The notes below the pieces were generated by a model, which made no database searches, was not told the origin of the DNA, and worked only from the letters and a program-made list of their open reading frames with translations. Shown piece by piece: positions 28,612 to 35,571 of a stretch of 35,571 bases of DNA. The translations under genes and the position numbers were made by a program. How positions within the stretch are numbered: the stretch's first letter is position 1; each line of letters starts with the position of its first letter. Origin of the DNA: a virus; the IMG/VR virus record IMGVR_UViG_3300042691_052895, positions 1 through 35,571 of that record. One strand, 5' to 3'.

Positions 28612-30405
28612 ATGGCTGACAACCGCAAATCGCTCGACCTGCTGATTCGCCTGCTGGCCGACACGGCCGGCGAGAAGGAAGTCCGCGCCGCGTTGGACCG
28701 GGTCACCGCCGCCGACACAAGCCGGACACAGGCCCAGCAGAAGGCGACCGAGTCCACCGCCAAAGGGCGCGAAGAAACCGTCAAAAGCGCCCAGGAACTC
28801 GGCCGATTCCAGAACGCGATCCGCATCGCCAGTGTCGCGCTCGAGAACGGGTTGTCGCCGCAATCGGCCGTGGCCGCGACCCGCTCGTTGATCGCGATGA
28901 GCGGCGTGGCCACCTCGCTCGCGGCCGGTCCGTTGGCCCTGCTCGCCGTGGCCGTGGCCGCCGTGGGCTTCGCGTGGCAGAAGTATAAACGCTACCAGGA
29001 CGAGGCCGCCAAATCCACCAAGGACGCCGACGAACAGATCGCCGCGCTCCAGAAGACCATCCGCGACCGCATCGCCGCGCTCGCCAGTTTGCCGGCTCAG
29101 GACCGGTTCCGGGAATGGGTGGCCGGTTACAGTGACGGCCTCGACCAGATCACCCAGGCCTACAGCAACGCCGCCGACCAGGCGACCCGGTTCCTGGAAG
29201 CCCAGAAGGCCAACGAACGCCGGGCCAGCGAACAGGAAGACGCCCAGCTCGCGCTCGATCTCGCCCGCATGGATGAGGCCGATCTGCCGGAGAGCGAGAA
29301 GATTGCCGGCCGCGCCTCGGCCCGGTCGGCGGCGGCCCAACGCAAATTCGAGCGCGGCCAACAGTTGCTCCAGGCCGAGGCCGAGGCGATTACCAACGCC
29401 ACCGGCGCGCGGCAACAGGCGGTCGGCGCGCTCGGGGTCGCGGCCGGTGAACAGGAACGCCGTGCCGAGGCCGTGCGCCGGGCCGAACAGGACCGGAACC
29501 AGGCGGTCTTGGATCGGCAGCGCGCCGCCGAACAACTCCAACAGAACCGCGCTGAGCTCGCGCGGATTCAGCGCGAAGGATTCGCGATGTCACCGGCCGA
29601 AGCCCAGTCTGCCCGGCAAGCCGCGTTCGCGGCCGGGCGCGGCTACGAAGTCCGGTACGAAGACATTCCGGCCGAAGCCCGGGCCCGCGCCGAGGCCCCG
29701 TTGCGCCAACGGATTGCCGAAGCGGAAGCCGCGCTCCAGTCCGCGCCGGAGCGTAAAGCCGCCGCCGAGGCGCTACTGCTCACGCCCGATGGACAGTTGA
29801 CCGATGCCGCCACCGAGCGAAAAAAAGCCGAAGAGGCCCGGCGCAAATACGAGGAGGAAGCGGCCCGGTTCGAGAAGGAACGCGCCGATGCGGCGTTCAA
29901 ACTCCAGCAGATTCAGGCCCAGCTCGCGGCCAACGAAAAAAAACAGGCCACCCTCAACGAGGCCGCCCAGATCAGCACGGGCACGGCCGCCCAGGCCGCG
30001 GCCAGCACCGAGGCCCAGAAAGCCGCCGCCGACAGACAGAAGGCCGACGACGAAGCGTTCGCACAGGCCGAGGCCCAAGCCAAGCTGGCCGGCAACAAGG
30101 CGTTGCAGGACCGGCTCGCCCTGGAACGCGCCCGCCGCCAGGCCGGCGAACCGCCCCGACCATTGGTCGAGGTCACCGCCGAATCGCAACCATTCGGGCC
30201 ACCGGCGCCCGCGCCGCAGCCGACCGCGGACCAGCTTCGCGCGCGGGCCAATGCCGCGCTGGCCGACCGCAATACGCAGCTCACCGCGCTGCTGCTGCAG
30301 TTGATCGGCGCGATGGAGTCTGGCAACGAACAATTGCGGGCCGCCCTGCAAAGCCAGATTGACCGGTTGAACGCGCGCACGGAAGGGCGGGTTGCCGGCC
30401 AATGA
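28612..30405 (+). CDS. Tape measure protein, short
   Basis: The product is 597 residues, with long Ala/Gln/Glu/Arg-rich coiled coils (about 28-80 and 130-560) and one hydrophobic segment (about 96-121, TSLAAGPLALLAVAVAAVGF). These are marks of tape measure proteins, which set tail length and later help DNA cross the membrane. At about 0.15 nm per residue the tail would be near 90 nm, short for a siphovirus. No lysozyme domain is visible. Confidence 0.7.
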   Translation: MADNRKSLDLLIRLLADTAGEKEVRAALDRVTAADTSRTQAQQKATESTAKGREETVKSAQELGRFQNAIRIASVALENGLSPQSAVAATRSLIAMSGVATSLAAGPLALLAVAVAAVGFAWQKYKRYQDEAAKSTKDADEQIAALQKTIRDRIAALASLPAQDRFREWVAGYSDGLDQITQAYSNAADQATRFLEAQKANERRASEQEDAQLALDLARMDEADLPESEKIAGRASARSAAAQRKFERGQQLLQAEAEAITNATGARQQAVGALGVAAGEQERRAEAVRRAEQDRNQAVLDRQRAAEQLQQNRAELARIQREGFAMSPAEAQSARQAAFAAGRGYEVRYEDIPAEARARAEAPLRQRIAEAEAALQSAPERKAAAEALLLTPDGQLTDAATERKKAEEARRKYEEEAARFEKERADAAFKLQQIQAQLAANEKKQATLNEAAQISTGTAAQAAASTEAQKAAADRQKADDEAFAQAEAQAKLAGNKALQDRLALERARRQAGEPPRPLVEVTAESQPFGPPAPAPQPTADQLRARANAALADRNTQLTALLLQLIGAMESGNEQLRAALQSQIDRLNARTEGRVAGQ

Positions 30406-32378
30406 CCGCGACCCTCTGGACCCTGAAGATCAACGGCGCCGCCGTGTACGATCTGCGCGACACCCGCTTCGCCAACGTCACGCTCGCCTTCCGGTCACTG
30501 GCGGCCGACACGCTGGCGTTTGTCCACGGCAGCGCCTTCGATGCGGCGCCGCTGATGGCGGTCAACGACGTCGTCGAGGTGTTCCGCAACAACGTCCGCG
30601 TGTTCAAAGGCCAGGCCAACTCGCCCCAGCCGCTGGCCAGCGCCGGCGCGGAAGGCATCCGCTACTCCGCCCGCGGCGCCTGGGCCCAGCTCGAGGAGAC
30701 GGCCTATCTTCAACAATCGGCTTTCAGTGGCGGGCTGAACACGATCGTCGTCACCGACACGCCCGAGGTCACCTTGTTCGCACTCGGTGGAGCCTACGCC
30801 TCGGCGGGCGCGATGATCACCCATGCGATCAACGCCGCCATCGGCGCCGGCCGCGACCTCGCGCTCGGGACCGTGGACCTCGATATCCAACCGCGGGCCG
30901 AGGCGGCGCAGGATCTGTCCTGCGCGGCCGTCATTGTTCGCGCCGCCCGTTGGCAACGGGGCGTGAGCTGGTTCGATTACACCGTGGACCCGCCTGCGTT
31001 GAGCGTGGTGAAACACAGCACGCCCGCCGCCGCCGCCCTCGCCATCGGCACCGATGTCCTGCCCGCCATCGAGATCACCGCCAACGAATCCAACCGCGTC
31101 GCCGGCGTGGCCCTCTACTTCCGCACACCGAGCGAGGACGGCATCACCACGCTCGCCGAGCAACGGTACCCGGTCGATACCGATCCCCAGTCCGCGCGCA
31201 CGTTGGTCGCGTCCGTCGCCCTCGATGGCGGCTCCGCCAGCTACCTGGAGCAGGACATCACGATGAAACCGTTCCAGCACCAGGACGCCGCCGAGGGCAC
31301 CCGCAAGGCATTCTGGGCCGATATCATGAACCTCGCGGCGTTCATTGAACAGCAGGCGGATGGCGGCGCGATCACGTCCTGGACCGTGGGCGTTGGTAGC
31401 GAGATCTGGCCCAACGGACCAGAGGAAGAAGGAGACCGTCCGACCAAGTTTCTTTACGCCGGCGCGTTCGCGGAGTGGATGGGGATCGCCTACTACGAAG
31501 TCCAACTCTCGGCCACACTGACACTGACCCGGGCCAACGGCCAGAAGGAATCATTCGACCTGGTCGCCACCGTTCAAGCCGCCAATGCCACGACGCAGAC
31601 CTACCGGTCGCTCGATCTCGACAGCTACAGCCCCGCCGAGTCCGCGCCCGCGGGGCTGGCCGCGGCGCTCTTCAACGCCTTCAGTGAGACCCAGTATGCC
31701 GGCAGCGTCACGCTCGCGGCCCGCGATTGCGGCGCGACACTGGACGGCGCCGGCCAGCCGCTCAACTGGCTGGCGCGCCGGCTCAACCTGACCGGCGGAC
31801 CCGCCGCGTGGTCCACCATGGCCGCCACCGTGGCCGAGGTCGTGTGGACCTTGCCGGGCCGGACCACGCTCAGCCTCGGCGCGCCCCAACATCTCACGCT
31901 CAACGAGGTCCGCGACCTGCTCAGCCAGAACCGCCAACGCCGCAGCCCGCGCTTCGCCCGCCAGGAGGCCGGCACCGACGATGTCAGCCAGCAGTTGCCG
32001 AGCGTCACCGCCGCCCGCCAGAACATGAGTTCCTCGCCCCAGCACGAGGTGCTCGTCGTGGCCGGTCAGTCCAACAAAGTCACGCTCGATGCCACGAACG
32101 GCCGGGTGCGGATCCATGCCGGCGCCAACCTGGTGATCGAGGCCAACAAGGACGGCCAGATCGTCGTCACCGCCGGCAACAATCAAAGCATCACCCTCGA
32201 CGTGGCCGATCTCGCCGCCAATGCCGTCGTCAAATTTCGCGACATCACTTACGTCACCAACGTCGCTTACGACACCGCCACCGGCATCCTCAAGCAGACC
32301 AAGATCACCGCGCGCGTGCTGGGTGCGGCCATTCCCGCCGGCAGCGATTCCACCGTCGAAACCGCGGAGGCCTGCTGA
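30402..32378 (+). CDS. Tail hub/baseplate-like protein
   Basis: This 658-residue protein overlaps the tape measure by 4 nt. The N-terminal 330 residues resemble the beta-rich tail-hub (distal tail/gp27-like) proteins with strands and few helices. The C-terminal 120 residues repeat short strand patterns (VTLDATNGRVRIHAG, IVVTAGNNQSITLDV), suggesting a beta-helix spike domain like gp5/VgrG tails. It probably forms the tail tip. The assignment is by position and pattern. Confidence 0.6.
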   Translation: MTATLWTLKINGAAVYDLRDTRFANVTLAFRSLAADTLAFVHGSAFDAAPLMAVNDVVEVFRNNVRVFKGQANSPQPLASAGAEGIRYSARGAWAQLEETAYLQQSAFSGGLNTIVVTDTPEVTLFALGGAYASAGAMITHAINAAIGAGRDLALGTVDLDIQPRAEAAQDLSCAAVIVRAARWQRGVSWFDYTVDPPALSVVKHSTPAAAALAIGTDVLPAIEITANESNRVAGVALYFRTPSEDGITTLAEQRYPVDTDPQSARTLVASVALDGGSASYLEQDITMKPFQHQDAAEGTRKAFWADIMNLAAFIEQQADGGAITSWTVGVGSEIWPNGPEEEGDRPTKFLYAGAFAEWMGIAYYEVQLSATLTLTRANGQKESFDLVATVQAANATTQTYRSLDLDSYSPAESAPAGLAAALFNAFSETQYAGSVTLAARDCGATLDGAGQPLNWLARRLNLTGGPAAWSTMAATVAEVVWTLPGRTTLSLGAPQHLTLNEVRDLLSQNRQRRSPRFARQEAGTDDVSQQLPSVTAARQNMSSSPQHEVLVVAGQSNKVTLDATNGRVRIHAGANLVIEANKDGQIVVTAGNNQSITLDVADLAANAVVKFRDITYVTNVAYDTATGILKQTKITARVLGAAIPAGSDSTVETAEAC

Positions 32379-32935
32379 TGCCGCACCTCAAACGCAATGC
32401 CGCCGGTCACCTGCTCAAGTGCGCCAACGGCCACCTCCGCACCAATTGCTGCGCCAGTACCGACCCGTGCGACTTTGACGAGATTCTCGCCACGTTCAGC
32501 GGGATGACACTTTGCACCTGCGCCGAGCAGTTGGCCACGGCCATCGTCAACCCGTCCTACTATCTCGCCAACCTCGTGCTCGATACCATGCCGGTCACAT
32601 TGCCACGCGCTGAGAGCGGCTGCTGTTTCAGCGCCAATGTCGGCACTGTGGACGTGTACTCATTCGACCCATTTGGCGGCGACCCGTGCGGCGAAGCCGT
32701 GTTTGTCGGCAACTACCCCGTGAAGTTGTGGGCTTACTGTTCGCCCGGCCCGGCGACTGCCAACATGCTTGAAGTTATGGGCGGGCCGGTCAGCAACATG
32801 ATTATCTGGTCGGATGGTGGGTTGAACGGCTGGACAGACTGGCCGAATCCAAACTTCGGCACCTTCACTCGCTACATTGCCGAATGCGGGTCTTGGTACA
32901 CCAAAGGCGGCAGTCTCACACTGGAGGCCGCGTGA
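32378..32935 (+). CDS. Cysteine-rich tail protein (185 aa)
   Basis: This 185-residue protein overlaps the hub stop by 1 nt. The first 80 residues hold many Cys (KCANGHLRTNCCASTDPCDF, LCTCAEQ, SGCCFS), likely disulphide or zinc bound. The C-terminal half (SNMIIWSDGGLNGWTDWP) looks beta-rich, possibly a receptor-contact domain. Phage tail-tip proteins with a short Cys-rich start are common in environmental phages. No family name is given. Confidence 0.55.
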   Translation: MPHLKRNAAGHLLKCANGHLRTNCCASTDPCDFDEILATFSGMTLCTCAEQLATAIVNPSYYLANLVLDTMPVTLPRAESGCCFSANVGTVDVYSFDPFGGDPCGEAVFVGNYPVKLWAYCSPGPATANMLEVMGGPVSNMIIWSDGGLNGWTDWPNPNFGTFTRYIAECGSWYTKGGSLTLEAA

Positions 32936-33627
32936 AGTCGTGGACTGAAACCGGCGCCTGCCGATCCCGCGCTCATTGCGCCGCTTGCCTGGCCGGCAAC
33001 TGGGCCACCTGCCCCCACGGCATTACCGCCGATTCTTTGCCATCCCTTCCCCTCCACCATTCGGCTTCGCCCGCCCGCCGCCCCTTCGCCGCCCTGCACC
33101 GTTCGGTCAACAAAGTGGGAGCGGCCTTGGCGCCGCGACTCTGGAACCGCTGGTTCGCGAACTGCCGCTGCGCCCAGCGCGCCGCGCGGCTCGACACCCT
33201 TCTGTCAAAACCGTCGAATCTTCTCGCAGAACGTCTGGCCCGGCGCGACGTTGGTCACAATCCACCACTGGACGTCCTTCAGGTTGCCGGTCACATCGCA
33301 GTCGTGCCAATGGCCGAGCCACGGCCCGTCGCTCAAACGGCTGCCAGCCGTCTTGGCGGTGACGTTGGTGCGGCCCGACCGATCAATCCCGTAGATCTGC
33401 ACACGAAAGATACCGACCCCTACCGGCCGCTCGAACGTCAAGCCAATCACATTGCGCTCGACGCTCGCCGTGATCTTCTTGACCCTGGCGTAGGTCCATT
33501 GTTGTTCGTCGGCCACCGTCCAAGCGACCGCCAGGATCAGACTGTAGAGCACCAAGAATGTCGTGCGTTTCATCGTCGTGCCTCCGTTTCGAAAGGCACT
33601 CTAAACCCGCCTCAAAGGAGATTCAAT
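32932..33627 (+). CDS. Open frame linking the Cys-rich gene to the fibre gene
   Basis: A GTG overlaps the previous stop and the frame then stays open, with no stop, into the fibre gene at 33628. If used it would add 232 residues to the fibre. The first 85 residues contain a Cys/His cluster (GACRSRAHCAACLAGNWATC) that looks like a small zinc domain. From 33205 on, the sequence is antisense to a credible minus-strand gene. Most likely a short Cys-rich protein lost its stop when that gene inserted. The end given is only the point where the fibre ATG begins. Confidence 0.3.
33205..33573 (-). CDS. Secreted protein of unknown function, minus strand in tail region
   Basis: This 122-residue protein has a clear signal peptide (residues 1-21, FLVLYSLILAVAWTVA then DEQQ). 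The mature part is beta-rich (ASVERNVIGLTFERPVGVGI, SDGPWLGHWHD). GGAGG lies 7 nt before its ATG on the minus strand. It is the only reverse gene in the late region, so it is a likely moron: an extra gene expressed from the prophage that may modify the host envelope. No family is recognised. Confidence 0.65.
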   Translation of the reverse strand: MKRTTFLVLYSLILAVAWTVADEQQWTYARVKKITASVERNVIGLTFERPVGVGIFRVQIYGIDRSGRTNVTAKTAGSRLSDGPWLGHWHDCDVTGNLKDVQWWIVTNVAPGQTFCEKIRRF

Positions 33628-35571
33628 ATGAACCGAATCGTCGCCGCGCTGGCCGCTTTGGCCGTCTGGACGGCTGGCGCGCCTGCCCGCGCCCAGTCCT
33701 CGAACCTTGTCCGGCTCGGCCAGGGCGCGTTCAACTCCAACGGCACCGTTGTCGCCGACAGCCTGTTTGTGTCCACCAGCGTGCCCACCACGCGCAACGG
33801 CCAGACCAACGCCCTGCGCGACTTTGTGCTCCTGCACGCTCCCGGCGGCCTCAGCGCCGCCCAAGCCACCAACATCGCCAACGCCGTCGTCGCATCCAAT
33901 AACGCCTTCTACGTCACGCTGGCCGCGTTCGACATAGCCTTGGCCAACTCCAATAACTGGAACACCGCCTACGCCTGGGGCAATCACGCCTCCGCCGGTT
34001 ACCGGACCACCGACTCCAATGTCGTGATCGAGGCCGGCACCGGCATCAGCCTGGTTATTATCACTAACGGCACGCTCTTCACCTACACGATCACCGCCAC
34101 CGGCGCGGCCGGCACGGCCAATCTGTTGTCGGCGACTGATCCCATCCAAATCATCTACGCCAACAACACCGTGGTTCGCACCAATCGGCTGGCGGCGTTG
34201 TCGGTGTTGGCGAGTAACGACTGCACAATCTATGCGGTCGGGCCGACCATCCTCACAGAAACCAACGCCCCTGTCATTCTCAACTCGCTGACCAACATCA
34301 ACGTGGTGGGGCTTGGCAATCCACAGTGGTGTGTCGTGTTGACCAACGAGCAGCCGGTGGCGACCTCGGCAGGTTTCAACATTCGCAGTTCCCAGAATGT
34401 CGTTGTCGAGCGCTTGGAAATGCGAACGGTGGTAACGGTAGATTACGGGACGAACGCCAACGGTTACGGGCTCTCTCTGGTCGGCAGCAGCAACGTCACG
34501 GTGCGTGGCTCGACGGTGCAATTGGAAGCTCTGCGGCTGCCGAACACCAATGCCGCCATCAACGACAAGAGCTTCGTTGCCCTCGGTGACGCCATCTGGG
34601 TCCAGCATTGCAACATCGGCATGCTGACCATCGTCGCCGGTAGCGAGACGCAGAACTGGAACTACGCGCTCTCGGCGCACGACACGAGCACGAATGTCCT
34701 GTTTGATTCCTGCGTCTTTTACGGGACGCGACTGGTGTTCCCGACCGTTGGGAATGAAGCAATGCTCCGGGATTGCCGTGTGTTGCCTTACTTCGTGAAT
34801 GGCGGCAACACGCCCTACTACTGGACGTTTTCTTCGCAGTGGCCGATGAAACTCCACCTGATCGGCAGCACCCTGAACAATGCCTGCGAACTGCGCGGCA
34901 CCACACCACACATCGAGCCGTTCGGCGCACGGTGGGACGAGGCGTATGATGAGTTTCGGTACACTACCTTCAGCAATTTCCTCTATCGTGCTCATGGCAC
35001 TGTTCTGGACGCCGGCAACCATAGGCTCACCAACATCGTCGTCCAAGCAAACCAAGTACAGTTACGCCACAACAACAGCACGGACGCGATGCGTTTGTTG
35101 GGTACGGCGGTCAACTCTACAACCGAGATTCAAATTGAGGACTACACGGGCACTGACCAGTTGACCTTCGGTTACGGCAACCCTAGTTCCTCTTGGTTCC
35201 CGAACCGTACACAGATTCACTCCTTGCAAGTACCACTCAACTTCTGGGCCAAGAACGTGTTGGCAATGACCGTCAACACCAACGGTGACGTGAGTGTGTA
35301 CTCCAACTTGACTGTGAGCGGCACAATCAAGGGTACGGCCACCAATGCTTCAGCGGTCGGTGGAGTGATGCTGAATGGACTGGTTCAGACTGGTACGGTT
35401 GTCACCACTGTACTCAACGGCATCAGCAACTCTGTCGCGCTGGTATCGGGTGTGACCAATATTATTAACCTTGGCACGGTGGCGGGCGGCAGCGGCCTCA
35501 CCGGGTTGGTGCAGACGAACATGCAACCCTCGTGGGTCAAGCTGCACCCCCTCGCGTGGCTCGCTTTCGGC
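33628..35571 (+). CDS. Tail fibre/spike, partial at the window end
   Basis: This is 648 codons without a stop to the last base, so the 3' end is outside the window. AAAGGAG lies 7 nt before the ATG. The N-terminus (residues 1-22, MNRIVAALAALAVW ... ARA) looks like a signal peptide, odd for a virion protein. The repeat motif NWNTAYAWGNHASAGY (about residues 110-125) is typical of tail fibres. Residues about 150-480 have right-handed beta-helix-like strands (SSQNVVVERLEM, GSSNVTVRGSTV), probably binding host surface sugars. The end holds LTVSGTIKGTATNASAVGGV, a fibre pattern. From about 34300 codon use shifts to lower GC, a sign of exchange. Confidence 0.75.
   Translation, partial: MNRIVAALAALAVWTAGAPARAQSSNLVRLGQGAFNSNGTVVADSLFVSTSVPTTRNGQTNALRDFVLLHAPGGLSAAQATNIANAVVASNNAFYVTLAAFDIALANSNNWNTAYAWGNHASAGYRTTDSNVVIEAGTGISLVIITNGTLFTYTITATGAAGTANLLSATDPIQIIYANNTVVRTNRLAALSVLASNDCTIYAVGPTILTETNAPVILNSLTNINVVGLGNPQWCVVLTNEQPVATSAGFNIRSSQNVVVERLEMRTVVTVDYGTNANGYGLSLVGSSNVTVRGSTVQLEALRLPNTNAAINDKSFVALGDAIWVQHCNIGMLTIVAGSETQNWNYALSAHDTSTNVLFDSCVFYGTRLVFPTVGNEAMLRDCRVLPYFVNGGNTPYYWTFSSQWPMKLHLIGSTLNNACELRGTTPHIEPFGARWDEAYDEFRYTTFSNFLYRAHGTVLDAGNHRLTNIVVQANQVQLRHNNSTDAMRLLGTAVNSTTEIQIEDYTGTDQLTFGYGNPSSSWFPNRTQIHSLQVPLNFWAKNVLAMTVNTNGDVSVYSNLTVSGTIKGTATNASAVGGVMLNGLVQTGTVVTTVLNGISNSVALVSGVTNIINLGTVAGGSGLTGLVQTNMQPSWVKLHPLAWLAFG

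Noticed and set aside
27073-32935. Contractile (myovirus) tail genes as in Mu
   Set aside because: No sheath-sized protein or J/W-type baseplate proteins are present; the tail tube is followed by one protein, a tape measure and a hub.
33601-35055. Long minus-strand ORF (484 aa) opposite the fibre
   Set aside because: The plus strand has a good ribosome site and fibre motifs; the minus frame has antisense-type composition.
1-35571. tRNA genes or rRNA
   Set aside because: No clear cloverleaf with a TTCGA-type T-loop and matching acceptor stem was found by eye; a tRNA scan would settle it.

Overview
The window holds most of a Mu-like transposable bacteriophage or prophage with high GC content (roughly 60-65% by eye) and a tail of siphovirus type. 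The evidence is an ordered early module (divergent repressor, Cro/Ner-like protein, MuA-like DDE transposase, MuB-like AAA ATPase, Mu Gam-like protein), followed by Mu gp27/gp28/gp29-type packaging genes, a gpI-type protease/scaffold, capsid genes, a gp36-type (DUF1320) protein and a gpG-like protein. After these come a tail tube, a short tape measure, a tail hub and a fibre. No tail sheath or contractile baseplate set is visible. The layout therefore resembles the B3/D3112 type of transposable siphophage more than Mu itself. The host cannot be proven. A prepilin-type FTLIELMMV segment, 7-8 bp tandem and palindromic interspersed repeats, and high GC suggest a PVC-group bacterium (Verrucomicrobiota, Lentisphaerota or Planctomycetota); this is inference.

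Layout. 1-378: gene-free segment with short CGTGA repeats at 10-bp spacing, probably near the left phage end. 379-1174 (minus): repressor plus two small membrane proteins. 1238-8844: early transposition and replication module, which includes a receiver-domain protein. 8921-10385: PolX-like nucleotidyltransferase, a small membrane protein and a DNA methyltransferase. 10372-12026: tightly packed small genes of lower GC and different codon use. 12066-14109: integron-type tyrosine recombinase, small repeat-invaded genes and an excisionase-like wHTH protein. 14096-14413: promoter-like sequence and structured leader. 14414-16152: holin-like and other membrane proteins. 16142-24579: packaging and head genes. 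24585-27047: head completion genes. 27073-35571: tail genes, interrupted by one minus-strand gene for a secreted protein (33205-33573). The last gene, a fibre, runs off the window.

How it works together. The repressor and the Ner-like protein would set the lysis/lysogeny switch. The A/B pair would carry out replicative transposition with Gam protecting DNA ends. The promoter near 14096 probably starts the late operon, whose genes mostly overlap by 4 nt (ATGA/GTGA/TTGA). The unusual parts are the IntI-like recombinase, the phosphorylatable receiver protein, the prepilin-like protein between head genes, the F-A-N motif recurring across protease/scaffold, decoration and capsid proteins, and at least six families of short tandem or inverted repeats that have entered gene ends.
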